From an uncultured Lachnospiraceae bacterium (lineage in GTDB: Bacteria; Bacillota; Clostridia; Lachnospirales; Lachnospiraceae), in NCBI GenBank assembly GCA_944376425.1, contig CALWCS010000154.1, positions 1-53,607 on the forward strand: a stretch of DNA of 53,607 nt, given 5' to 3'. Position 1 is the stretch's first letter. Each line of letters starts with the position of its first letter. This document shows, piece by piece, positions 44,877-53,446 of this stretch. The notes under the pieces are model-generated. The model saw only the letters and a list, made by a program, of their open reading frames with translations, ran no database searches and was not told the origin of the DNA. Position numbers and translations under genes: made by a program.

Positions 44877-45815
44877 ATGCTGTCAGTGGTGTTGCCTGCC
44901 TACAATGAAGAAAAAATGGTAGGAAAAGCGGCAAAAGTCATTGCCAAAGTTTTAGAACAGGCGAATATCAGCTATGAGCTGATTTTTGTCAATGACGGTT
45001 CGAAAGACAGAACATGGGAGGAGATAAAAAAAGCGGCAGAAGAGAATTGCAACGTAAGAGGATTACTGTTTTCCAGAAATTTCGGAAAAGAGTCTGCAAT
45101 CTTTGCAGGACTTGCCTCCGCCTGCGGAGATTGCTGTGCGGTTATGGACTGTGACCTTCAGCATCCGCCGAAAACGCTGATAGAAATGTATCACCTCTGG
45201 CAACAGGGATATGAGGTGATTGAAGGAGTGAAAAAAAGCAGAGGACAAGAGAGCACATTCCATAAGGCAAGTGCCGGACTTTTTTATAAGATTATGACAA
45301 AAGCAGTAAAAATTGATATGTCGCGTGCTTCTGATTATAAATTGCTGGATAAAAAAGCAGTGAATGCACTGCTTGCAATGCCGGAAAGGAATGCGTTTTT
45401 TAGAGCTTTATCTTCCTGGATCGGATACCGCACAGCAGTAGTGGAATTCGATGTAAAAGAAAGAGAAGAGGGGGAATCGAAATGGTCTACTTGGTCACTG
45501 ATTAAATATGCCATTACGAATATTGCGGCTTTCTCGGCAGCACCCTTGCAAATTGTGACGATTGCAGGTGCTTTTGTGCTGCTGATGGCCTTCATATTAG
45601 GAGTGCAGTCTTTAATCCGTTATTTTTCCGGTCATGCGGTAGAAGGCTTTACAACGGTGATTTTATTGATTCTGATAATTGGAAGCATTGTTATGATTAG
45701 TCTTGGAATTATCGGATATTATATTGCAAAAATTTATGAGGAAGTCAAAGGAAGACCGCGATATCTGATATCTGCCAAGATTGGAGGCGAAGGAAAAAGA
45801 GTTGAAGAAAAGTAA
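44877..45815 (+). CDS. GtrB/DPM1-like polyprenyl-phosphate glycosyltransferase
   Basis: 312 residues from the ATG at 44877 (GAAAGGA upstream; the open frame reaches back to 44814). A GT2 domain comes first: SVVLPAYNEEKMVGKAAKVI, FVNDGSKD and the metal-binding DCDLQHPP near residue 85. Two C-terminal membrane helices follow (near 225-245 and 260-285). This plan is that of GtrB, CsbB and dolichol-phosphate mannose synthases, which load a single sugar on a polyprenyl phosphate for transfer outside the cell. Such an enzyme needs a flippase and a GT-C transferase. The GtrA-YfhO fusion at the window start has both activities and could be its partner. Confidence 0.9.
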   Translation: MLSVVLPAYNEEKMVGKAAKVIAKVLEQANISYELIFVNDGSKDRTWEEIKKAAEENCNVRGLLFSRNFGKESAIFAGLASACGDCCAVMDCDLQHPPKTLIEMYHLWQQGYEVIEGVKKSRGQESTFHKASAGLFYKIMTKAVKIDMSRASDYKLLDKKAVNALLAMPERNAFFRALSSWIGYRTAVVEFDVKEREEGESKWSTWSLIKYAITNIAAFSAAPLQIVTIAGAFVLLMAFILGVQSLIRYFSGHAVEGFTTVILLILIIGSIVMISLGIIGYYIAKIYEEVKGRPRYLISAKIGGEGKRVEEK

Positions 45816-45830
45816 GATGTTTGCTATACT
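45802..45830 (+). promoter_or_regulatory. promoter before the second exporter
   Basis: TTGAAG (45802-45807), 17-base spacer, TATACT (45825-45830), overlapping the end of the preceding gene. The ~160-base leader before wzm 2 contains short hairpins (TCAGC-GAA-GCTGA near 45850). Confidence 0.55.
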
Positions 45831-45994
45831 TTCTATCAGAAATTATGTCAGCGAAGCTGATGCATACACAAGGCAAGGGGAATGGTGCTGTTTTCGTACC
45901 ATAGGAAAGAATTTGCCAGGCAAAAATGTGAAAGCAGGATGATCAAAGTGAAGAAATTCAAGGCAAAAATGACAAAAAAAGGAGAAATTCATAG

Positions 45995-46780
45995 ATGGAG
46001 ACCTTAAAAAAGAATAAGAAGCTGATGCTGTATCTGGCAAAAAATGATTTCAGGACAAAATATGCAGGGTCTTATTTTGGAATTTTCTGGGCATTTGTAC
46101 AGCCGCTGATTACAATTTTACTGTACTGGTTCGTATTTCAGCTGGGATTTCGCAGCACAGACGTAGAAAATGTTCCATTTGTACTGTGGCTGATGGCAGG
46201 ACTGATTCCATGGTTTTATTTTTCAGAATCTGTAATCAATGGAACGAATTGCTTTTTGGAGTATAATTATCTTGTGAAAAAAGTAATGTTTGAAATCAAA
46301 ATTCTTCCAATCGTCAAAATTCTTTCTTCCCTGTTTGTTCATGGATTTTTTATCATTTTGCTTCTCGTATGCTATGCGGCTATGGGGATTTTTCCAGGAG
46401 TGATTGCCGTTCAGCTGCTCTATTACTCAGCAGCTATGATTTTGCTTTCCCTTGCTTTTAGCTATCTGACATCGGCGATTGCCGTTTTTTTTCGGGATAC
46501 GACGCAGATTGTCGGGATTATTATGCAAATTGGTGTATGGATGACCCCGATTATGTGGCAATTTGAGACAATGCCGCTTCCAAGATGGCTGAAACAGATG
46601 TTCAAATTAAATCCTATGTTCTATATTGTTCAAGGATACCGGGATACCATGATTCAGAAAGTGTGGTTTTTTGAACGCTGGAAGATTACGATTTATTTTT
46701 GGGTATTTACAGTGATACTGTTTTTGATCAGCAGGAAAGTATATCAGAAGTTAAAACCACATTTTGCAGACGTATTATAA
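45995..46780 (+). CDS. wzm: polysaccharide ABC exporter permease, system 2
   Basis: 261 residues with six ABC-2 type membrane helices and the N-terminal amphipathic segment LMLYLAKNDFRTKYAGSYFGIFWAFVQPLITILLY. It is clearly distinct from the system 1 permease at 30545. AAAGGAG precedes the ATG. It pairs with the Wzt encoded next and should export the polymer made by sub-locus B. Confidence 0.92.
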   Translation: METLKKNKKLMLYLAKNDFRTKYAGSYFGIFWAFVQPLITILLYWFVFQLGFRSTDVENVPFVLWLMAGLIPWFYFSESVINGTNCFLEYNYLVKKVMFEIKILPIVKILSSLFVHGFFIILLLVCYAAMGIFPGVIAVQLLYYSAAMILLSLAFSYLTSAIAVFFRDTTQIVGIIMQIGVWMTPIMWQFETMPLPRWLKQMFKLNPMFYIVQGYRDTMIQKVWFFERWKITIYFWVFTVILFLISRKVYQKLKPHFADVL

Positions 46781-46796
46781 GACAGGAGAAAAACGG

Positions 46797-48095
46797 ATGA
46801 ACGAGATTGCAATTTCAGTTTCCAACGTTTCAAAGGTTTATTATCTTTATGATAAGCCGACTCTGAGATTTAAGGAAGCACTCAGCATTCATAAGAAAAG
46901 TTATCACAAAGAATTTCACGCATTAAATAACATCTCTTTTGAAGTAAAAAAGGGAGAGATGGTTGGAATTATAGGAAAAAACGGTGCCGGAAAATCAACA
47001 ATTTTAAAAATTATTACAGGAGTGCTGGTGCCGACTTGTGGAGAAGTAAAGATTGATGGAAAAATTTCAGCTCTTCTGGAACTCGGAGCCGGTTTTAATC
47101 CGGAATACAACGGAATCCAAAATGCGTATTTAAGTGGAACGATGATGGGATTTTCAGAGGAAGAGATGGAAAAAAAACTTCCGGATATTTTAAAATTTGC
47201 TGATATTGGAGACTTTATTAAACAGCCAGTAAAAACATATTCAAGCGGAATGTTTGCAAGACTTGCCTTTGCCGTGGCAATCAGTGTAGAACCGGATATT
47301 TTAATCATTGATGAAGCACTCTCAGTCGGAGACGTATTTTTTCAGGCAAAATGCTATAAACGAATGGAAGATTTAAAAAACAGCGGTAAGACGGTACTGT
47401 TTGTAACGCACGACATGGGAAGTGTGATGAAATACTGTGAGCGTGCAATTATCATAAATGATGGAAAAAAGTACGCAGAAGGACCGACAAAAGAAATGAT
47501 CGATCTCTATAAAAAAATTTTAGTAGGACAAGATGAGGCAGAGCAAGAAGAGACAGAGCCAATGCAGAAAATAGAAATGCAAAAAAATACAGAAAAAGGA
47601 ACTTGGCTGGATTATATGCTGCTAAATCCCAACTGTGAAAATTATGGGGACGGAAGAGCAAAGATTATAAATTTTGGAATTTTTGACCATGAAAATCAGA
47701 TTTCCAATACGATTTATAAAATGAAACCGTTTACGATCAAAATGAGAGTAAAATTTAATCAGACGATAGAAAATCCTATTTTTGCATTCAGTATCAAAGA
47801 TTTAAAAGGAAATGAACTTGCAGGGACAAATACAGTGATTGAAAAGACAGATACGGGAATCGTGGAAGCAGGGGAAACAGTTGAGGTTTCGTTTACCCAA
47901 AAAATGGTTTTGCAGGGGGGACAGCATCTGCTTTCTTTAGGATGTACGGGGTATGAAAAAGATGAACTGGTTGTTTATCATCGCTTGTATGATGTTTGCT
48001 GTATACAGGTACTGTCAAAAAAGACCACAGTCGGATTTTGCGATTTAGACTCTGTGGTAACATATAGAAAGGATATATCAGATGCAGAAAATTAA
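46797..48095 (+). CDS. wzt: polysaccharide ABC exporter ATPase, system 2, with C-terminal binding domain
   Basis: 432 residues from the ATG at 46797 (ACAGGAG upstream; an ATG at 46764 is in frame but lies inside wzm without a site). The nucleotide-binding domain has Walker A GKNGAGKST near 62, signature YSSGMFARLAF and IIDEALSVGD near 165. After residue ~250 comes a linker and a Wzt_C-type beta-sandwich (from GDGRAKIINFGIFD to VCCIQVL, residues ~290-415). In E. coli O9a this domain recognises the phosphate-methyl cap on the non-reducing end and gates export. The matching cap enzymes seem to be at 51158 and 52082. The next gene overlaps by 14 bases. Confidence 0.92.
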   Translation: MNEIAISVSNVSKVYYLYDKPTLRFKEALSIHKKSYHKEFHALNNISFEVKKGEMVGIIGKNGAGKSTILKIITGVLVPTCGEVKIDGKISALLELGAGFNPEYNGIQNAYLSGTMMGFSEEEMEKKLPDILKFADIGDFIKQPVKTYSSGMFARLAFAVAISVEPDILIIDEALSVGDVFFQAKCYKRMEDLKNSGKTVLFVTHDMGSVMKYCERAIIINDGKKYAEGPTKEMIDLYKKILVGQDEAEQEETEPMQKIEMQKNTEKGTWLDYMLLNPNCENYGDGRAKIINFGIFDHENQISNTIYKMKPFTIKMRVKFNQTIENPIFAFSIKDLKGNELAGTNTVIEKTDTGIVEAGETVEVSFTQKMVLQGGQHLLSLGCTGYEKDELVVYHRLYDVCCIQVLSKKTTVGFCDLDSVVTYRKDISDAEN

Positions 48096-49854
48096 AAAAA
48101 TTTTTGCGATGGCTTTTTTGTGTATCAGAAAGCCAATGACGTTCCTAAAAGGAATCCGTTATTTTTTTAAATATGGTCCAAGGGGATTCTTCGACAATTT
48201 TAAAAATCGTGCCAGCTATGAAATTCAGCCCTATAAGATAGAAGAAATTCCAAAAGAATCATGTACAGGAGATATTCTGTTTTCTGTTTTGATGCCGGTT
48301 TACAATGTAGAGATCAAATGGCTGGAAGCAGCTATTGCTTCTGTTAAGGCACAAAACTATAGAAATTGGGAATTATGTATTGTAGACGACTGCTCTACAG
48401 ATTTGAAAGTGCGCTCTTATTTAGAGACGCTGGAAGATCAGAGAATCAAAATTCAGCTTCAGGAAAAAAATGGAGGAATTTCAACAGCGACCAATGCAGC
48501 GGCAAAGCTTGCAAAAGGAGAATATCTGATCTTGCTGGATAATGACGATGAGATTGCTCCCCATGCACTTTATGAGTTTTATCAGAGAATCAAAGCAACT
48601 GATGCCGATATCATTTACAGCGATCAGGATATTATCGATCAAGATGAAAATCACACAGAGCCGTTCCATAAACCTGACTGGTCGTACGATCTGCTGCTGA
48701 GCCAGATGTATATTGGGCATTTGCTTGGAATCCGAAAAACAGTATTTGAAAAAGCCGGCGGTTTTCGAAGTGAATTTAATGGAAGTCAGGATTACGACCT
48801 GATGCTGCGGCTTGCCGAGCATACGACCAAGATCGAACATATAGCAAAAATTTTATATCACTGGAGAGCACTTCCAAGTTCTACCGCATCGAATCCGGAC
48901 TCCAAACCATATGCCCAGACGGCAGGACTTATGGCAATTCAAAATCATTTAGACCGTGTCTATGGCAAGGAGACGGCAAAGGTAGAAGAGACAGATGCTT
49001 TTTTTGTATACGATGTTCGCTTTTCTATGAAAGAAAAACCTCTTGTCTCGATCATTATGCCCACAAAAGACCATGCAGATTATCTGAAAAATGTGATTGA
49101 CAGTGTGGAACAAAAAACAACGTATCCAAACTATGAAATTTTGATTTTGAACAATAATTCTCAGGAAAAAGAGACAAAGCAGTATTTTGAAGAAGTACAG
49201 CAGACGTATGATAATGTGCGCGTGATCGATGCACTGTTTGAATTTAATTGGTCAAAATTAAACAATTTTGGAATTCGGCATGCAAAAGGTGATATTTTTA
49301 TTTTTATGAACAATGATATGGACGTAATTACTCCGGACTGGATGGAGCGTCTTGCGGAGCAAGCTATGCGCAAAGAAATTGGAGTTGCAGGAGGTCTGCT
49401 CTTATATGAAGACGGAACCATTCAGCATGCCGGTGTGGTAGCAGGAATGGGAGGATGGGCAGATCATGTCTTTAAAGGAATGAAACCGGTTCATTATGGA
49501 TCGCCATTTCTTTCGCCGATGGTAAAAAGAAATGTGACGGCGGTCACAGGCGCTTGCATGGCAATTTCCAGAGAGAAAATAGAAGCAATCGGAAACTTTG
49601 ATGAACATTTTATCGTCTGCGGAAGCGATATTGAAATCTGTATTCGGGCGATCAACAGAGGATATGTCAATATTTATGATCCGTATGTGCAGCTGCACCA
49701 TTTTGAATCGAAAACCAGAGATTCCAAGATTCCGGAGATTGATTTTAAACTTTCCTATAAAATGTATGAGAAGTATCACAGCCATACAGATCCATATTAT
49801 AATATATGCCTGGATATGAACAGCTGTGTGCCGAAACGAAAAGAGAGAAACTGA
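48082..49854 (+). CDS. double-domain GT2 glycosyltransferase
   Basis: 590 residues with two GT2 catalytic domains. Domain 1 (~70-300): FSVLMPVYNVEIKWLEAAI, IVDDCSTD, LLDNDDEIAP. Domain 2 (~325-570): VSIIMPTKDHADYLKNVI, NNNSQE, metal site FMNNDMDVI and VTGACMAISRE, like WbbL-type rhamnosyltransferases. Two domains in one chain usually make a disaccharide repeat or alternate linkages in a homopolymer. An N-terminal basic amphipathic segment may dock on the membrane. It overlaps wzt by 14 bases. Rhamnose is a guess from the family resemblance. Confidence 0.87.
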   Translation: MQKIKKIFAMAFLCIRKPMTFLKGIRYFFKYGPRGFFDNFKNRASYEIQPYKIEEIPKESCTGDILFSVLMPVYNVEIKWLEAAIASVKAQNYRNWELCIVDDCSTDLKVRSYLETLEDQRIKIQLQEKNGGISTATNAAAKLAKGEYLILLDNDDEIAPHALYEFYQRIKATDADIIYSDQDIIDQDENHTEPFHKPDWSYDLLLSQMYIGHLLGIRKTVFEKAGGFRSEFNGSQDYDLMLRLAEHTTKIEHIAKILYHWRALPSSTASNPDSKPYAQTAGLMAIQNHLDRVYGKETAKVEETDAFFVYDVRFSMKEKPLVSIIMPTKDHADYLKNVIDSVEQKTTYPNYEILILNNNSQEKETKQYFEEVQQTYDNVRVIDALFEFNWSKLNNFGIRHAKGDIFIFMNNDMDVITPDWMERLAEQAMRKEIGVAGGLLLYEDGTIQHAGVVAGMGGWADHVFKGMKPVHYGSPFLSPMVKRNVTAVTGACMAISREKIEAIGNFDEHFIVCGSDIEICIRAINRGYVNIYDPYVQLHHFESKTRDSKIPEIDFKLSYKMYEKYHSHTDPYYNICLDMNSCVPKRKERN

Positions 49855-49865
49855 GAGGAAATAAT

Positions 49866-51107
49866 ATGAAGAAAGATTTTATCAAGCGTGCTATCCGCAA
49901 AGCTGCAAATATAGTGGTTGAGGAGACGACGCCGCTCGATACAAACATAGCAGAGATTACCCCGTATACATTTAGAAAAATTGAGAGAAAAACAAGCAGA
50001 ATCAATCTGCTTGTTCCTTCCATTAATCCAGAGCATGTTTTTGGAGGGATCTCCACAGCTTTAAAATTTTTTGAGGCTTTCGTCAAGATAACAGGATATG
50101 ACAGCCGAATCATTCTGGTGGATGCCCCGCCAAGTGAGGAGGCAAAGATACAATATCATGACCGCTATGTATTTGTAGAACCAGAGGAAGACAGTACAAA
50201 AGAGAGACAGATTATTCCATATAGTAATCGGTTTGAACGCAGCATTCCTGTCTCGGAAAAGGAGTATTTTATATTTACAGGCTGGTGGACGGCTTTTTGT
50301 GCACAGGAAGCATATCGAAAATTTGAAAAAGAATATGCAATTCGTCCTAATCCATTTATTTATCTGATTCAAGACTATGAACCAGGATTTTACTCTTGGT
50401 CTTCTAGGTATCTCCTGGCAGATGCCTCCTACAAAGATCCTTATCCTCAAATTGCAGTTTTTAATACAGGACTTTTAAGAGATTATTTTATTCAAAATGG
50501 ATACCACTTTTCTTGGATGTTTTCATTTGAGCCTGTCTTAAATGAGACTTTGAAAAAACATTTGTATTCTCTGAAAGATACCGTAAAAAAGAAAAAACAA
50601 ATTTTAATTTATGGAAGACCAGGAACACAGCGAAATGCTTTTAAACTGATCGTTGCTATTCTAAAAAAATGGGTATGGCTTCAAAAAGACATTTCTGAGT
50701 GGGAGATTCTCTCAGCAGGGGAGACGCATGAGAGTGTAGATCTTGGAAATGGAAAAAGCCTTTGTTCTGTCGGAAAACTGACACTGGAAGAATATGCAAA
50801 AGTACTGGAAGAGTCCTATGCAGGTATTTCTTTGATGGCATCTCCGCATCCAAGCTACCCGCCTCTTGAAATGTCGGTGTTTGGGGTAAAAGTAATTACA
50901 AATACTTTTGCAAATAAAGATCTAAAAAATTTTAATGACAACATTGTATCGATAGACAGCGTCAGCCCGGATCTGACAGCACAGAAACTAAATGAAATCT
51001 GTCAATTATATCAGCCGGAGATTTCTTTAAAACGGACAAATCGTGAATACTGCGAGAACCCAAATCCATTTTCTTTTTTAGAGGAGATAAAGAAAATATT
51101 AGGGTAA
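49866..51107 (+). CDS. WsaF-like glycosyltransferase (probable rhamnosyltransferase)
   Basis: 413 residues from the ATG at 49866 with GAGAGGA upstream; the open frame begins earlier, inside the preceding gene, without a ribosome site. It matches the WsaF style: RINLLVPSINPEHVFGGIST near 45-65, the YLIQDYEPGFYSWSSRY motif near 175-190, AVFNTGLL, YGRPGTQRNAFKL near 255, and the GT-B donor-site region LMASPHPSYPPLEMSVFG near 335-352. WsaF is a GT-B rhamnosyltransferase from an S-layer glycan locus. The LE-x-S-x-FG end supports an NDP-sugar enzyme. The sugar remains unproved. Confidence 0.8.
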   Translation: MKKDFIKRAIRKAANIVVEETTPLDTNIAEITPYTFRKIERKTSRINLLVPSINPEHVFGGISTALKFFEAFVKITGYDSRIILVDAPPSEEAKIQYHDRYVFVEPEEDSTKERQIIPYSNRFERSIPVSEKEYFIFTGWWTAFCAQEAYRKFEKEYAIRPNPFIYLIQDYEPGFYSWSSRYLLADASYKDPYPQIAVFNTGLLRDYFIQNGYHFSWMFSFEPVLNETLKKHLYSLKDTVKKKKQILIYGRPGTQRNAFKLIVAILKKWVWLQKDISEWEILSAGETHESVDLGNGKSLCSVGKLTLEEYAKVLEESYAGISLMASPHPSYPPLEMSVFGVKVITNTFANKDLKNFNDNIVSIDSVSPDLTAQKLNEICQLYQPEISLKRTNREYCENPNPFSFLEEIKKILG

Positions 51108-51157
51108 GGAGGAACGAAGAGAAACGAGAAGGGGCACGGCAACAGGAGGGAATATTT

Positions 51158-52069
51158 TTGAAAGAACAAATAGGAAAAGTAACAATGGACTATACGTTTT
51201 ATTCCGGAAATGACGAGTACAGTGACGGTGAGATTGAACAAGAATTGCTGGAAATGGTGAAAGAAGAGACAAACTGGAATAAAATCTTAAAAAAAGAGAC
51301 ACGGTGGCCGATTCTATATCATATGTCTCCGATGAGAGAAAATATTATTGAATGGTATCCTTTTGCCAAAAATGCAAGAGTGCTGGAGGTTGGATCGGGA
51401 TGCGGAGCGATTACAGGAGCACTGTGTCGTGCAGCGCGGTCTGTCACATGTGTAGAGCTGTCAAAACGCAGATCTTTGATCAATGCATTGCGCCATAGAA
51501 AATGTTCCAATTTAAATATTGTGGTGGGGAATTTTAATGATATCGAGCTGGATCAGGAATTTGACTATATTACGTTAATCGGAGTATTTGAGTATGCGGC
51601 ATATTATACTCCGACAGAAAATCCATTCCCTGATTTCCTAAGAAATGTAGGAAGAATGCTAAAACCGGACGGAAAGATACTGCTGGCAATTGAAAATAAA
51701 TATGGACTGAAATATTGGGCAGGTGTCAGAGAAGATCACACAGGGCGATATTTTGAAGGCCTGGAAGGATACCCAAGCGGCGACAGCCATGTAAGAACTT
51801 TCTCAAAAGAAAAATTGATTTCAATTATTGAGGAAGCAGGATTTTCAAAGCAGGTATTTTACTATCCATTTCCTGACTATAAATTTCCAACCCAGATTTT
51901 TTCAGATGATTATCTTCCAAAAGAAGAAGATTTGATTTGTACGCTGCACACATATGATAACAGCCGAGTAAAGCTATTTAATGAAACGGCTGTGTACCAG
52001 GGATTGATTGAGGAAGGAAAATTTGATTTCTTTTCCAATTCTTTTTTTGTTGAAATCGGAAAGGAATAA
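51158..52069 (+). CDS. SAM-dependent methyltransferase, probable chain-terminator part
   Basis: 303 residues from a TTG at 51158, which has AGGAGGG seven bases before; the ATG at 51185 has none. Class I methyltransferase fold: motif I VLEVGSGCGAITGAL near 72-86, acidic CVELSKRRS near 98, motif near YITLIGVFEYA and the late RMLKPDGKILLAIENKYGL. The IENKYGLKYWAG phrase is typical of methyltransferases in O-antigen and capsule loci. It lies 12 bases before a kinase-like protein with a coiled coil, the same order of activities as in the single protein WbdD, which methylates the terminal phosphate of the O9a chain. Confidence 0.85.
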   Translation: MKEQIGKVTMDYTFYSGNDEYSDGEIEQELLEMVKEETNWNKILKKETRWPILYHMSPMRENIIEWYPFAKNARVLEVGSGCGAITGALCRAARSVTCVELSKRRSLINALRHRKCSNLNIVVGNFNDIELDQEFDYITLIGVFEYAAYYTPTENPFPDFLRNVGRMLKPDGKILLAIENKYGLKYWAGVREDHTGRYFEGLEGYPSGDSHVRTFSKEKLISIIEEAGFSKQVFYYPFPDYKFPTQIFSDDYLPKEEDLICTLHTYDNSRVKLFNETAVYQGLIEEGKFDFFSNSFFVEIGKE

Positions 52070-52081
52070 AAGGTGATCATC

Positions 52082-53446
52082 TTGAAAAAAGTATATACAA
52101 AGTTTACAAAAGAAAGGGCACAGAAATTTCAGATCGAAACCGCAATTTACGAGACAGAGGAAGGAAAAAAAGTCTCGAAAAGACCATTGACAGATCAGGC
52201 AAAAGAACATGTGGAGCGGATGTATCAGAATTATATTTATTTCTGCGCTCATGGAAGTGAGTACTATACACCCTGTCAGAAGGCAGGAAAAGAAATTATG
52301 TTTTCTTTTGTTAAAGGAGATACTTTTTACACCCGTCTTCTGATGGCTCTAAGAGAAGAAAAAATCGATCAGTTTTTTGTTATCTTGCAGGAATATCAGG
52401 ATTTTGTCCGGAACTTTTGTGTACAGGACACGGAAGAATTCCATATGACAGAAGAATTTCAATTTGTCTTTGGAAACCAGCAAGGTCTCGAAGGAAAAGA
52501 AGCCAGCAAAATGCTCAATATTGATCTGACGCTGGATAATATTATTTTAGAAGAAGAGAGCGGAAAACCACAGATTATTGACTATGAGTGGGTATTTCCA
52601 TTCCCAATACCCGTTGATTTTATTTTTTACCGCACAGTTCTTGCTATGTATGTGAAACATGGACAAGAACTGACCCAGCTGGTAGATCCGGAAAATCTGT
52701 ACGAATTATTTCATTTAAGCCCCCAGGATCGAGAAATCTATCGATCTATGAACGAATCTTTTAATAATTATGTAAATGGGGGTGAGGATTCTTACGAAAA
52801 GATTTTAGAACCTTATCAGAAAAAAATGTATGAATGGGAGCGGCTGGGAGGGGAAAGCATCCAGTTTACACAGATCTTTGCCGCAAAAGATTTAAACTTT
52901 AAAGAAGAAGACAGTGTGGTCATGAGATTGGACGAAACGCAGATGAAAATTAAAGCCGTTATGAATTTAAAGAAATATGATCATATTGGAATGCTTCGTT
53001 TCGATCCGTTAAATGGACCGTGTGAGATAGAGATGGGAAAAATATATCTCTATGTCGGAGAGACAAAGAAAGAAATTTTTCATCAAGACTTAGAAAATAA
53101 TGCAGTTTTAAATAGAGGAAATCTGTACCTGTTTAGCGGAACAGATCCAATGTTTCTGATTCCTATGGATCCGGAAATGAAATGGGATAAAGTGGAAGTA
53201 AATTTTGAGTTCCTGCTGAAAGATCAGATTAAAGAAGGGCAGATCGAACAGATGGTGCGCCTTGTCAACGATACAGAAAATAAATTGGCCAGAAAGCTCG
53301 TGGAGCTGGAATCTCGATGTGAACAAATTGGAGAACTCAAAGAAGAAATCTTAAAATTAGAGGGAAGGCTTAAATTTATTGAGTCAACAAGAGCTTATCG
53401 TTGGTTTATAAAGAAACGACTGAAAAAATTTTTTAATTTAAATTAG
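52082..53446 (+). CDS. kinase-like protein with C-terminal coiled coil, probable chain-terminator part
   Basis: 454 residues from a TTG at 52082 (AAAGGTG six bases before; a GTG at 52073 is in frame but lies inside that site). The first ~200 residues look like a small-molecule kinase of the protein-kinase fold: a catalytic-loop-like NIDLTLDNIIL near 146 and a metal-binding-loop-like IIDYEW near 165. The usual His of H-x-D is Asn here. A beta-rich middle is followed by a heptad-like coiled coil (residues ~385-435) and a basic amphipathic end (YRWFIKKRLKKFF) suited to binding the membrane. In WbdD the kinase phosphorylates the chain end and the coiled coil acts as a length ruler. Weak similarity, so the role is inferred. 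Confidence 0.7.
   Translation: MKKVYTKFTKERAQKFQIETAIYETEEGKKVSKRPLTDQAKEHVERMYQNYIYFCAHGSEYYTPCQKAGKEIMFSFVKGDTFYTRLLMALREEKIDQFFVILQEYQDFVRNFCVQDTEEFHMTEEFQFVFGNQQGLEGKEASKMLNIDLTLDNIILEEESGKPQIIDYEWVFPFPIPVDFIFYRTVLAMYVKHGQELTQLVDPENLYELFHLSPQDREIYRSMNESFNNYVNGGEDSYEKILEPYQKKMYEWERLGGESIQFTQIFAAKDLNFKEEDSVVMRLDETQMKIKAVMNLKKYDHIGMLRFDPLNGPCEIEMGKIYLYVGETKKEIFHQDLENNAVLNRGNLYLFSGTDPMFLIPMDPEMKWDKVEVNFEFLLKDQIKEGQIEQMVRLVNDTENKLARKLVELESRCEQIGELKEEILKLEGRLKFIESTRAYRWFIKKRLKKFFNLN

Noticed and set aside
27177..53446. Mobile-element origin of the polysaccharide locus.
   Set aside because: No transposase, integrase, attachment repeat or tRNA boundary is seen in the window, and base use resembles the neighbours; recent transfer cannot be shown from here.
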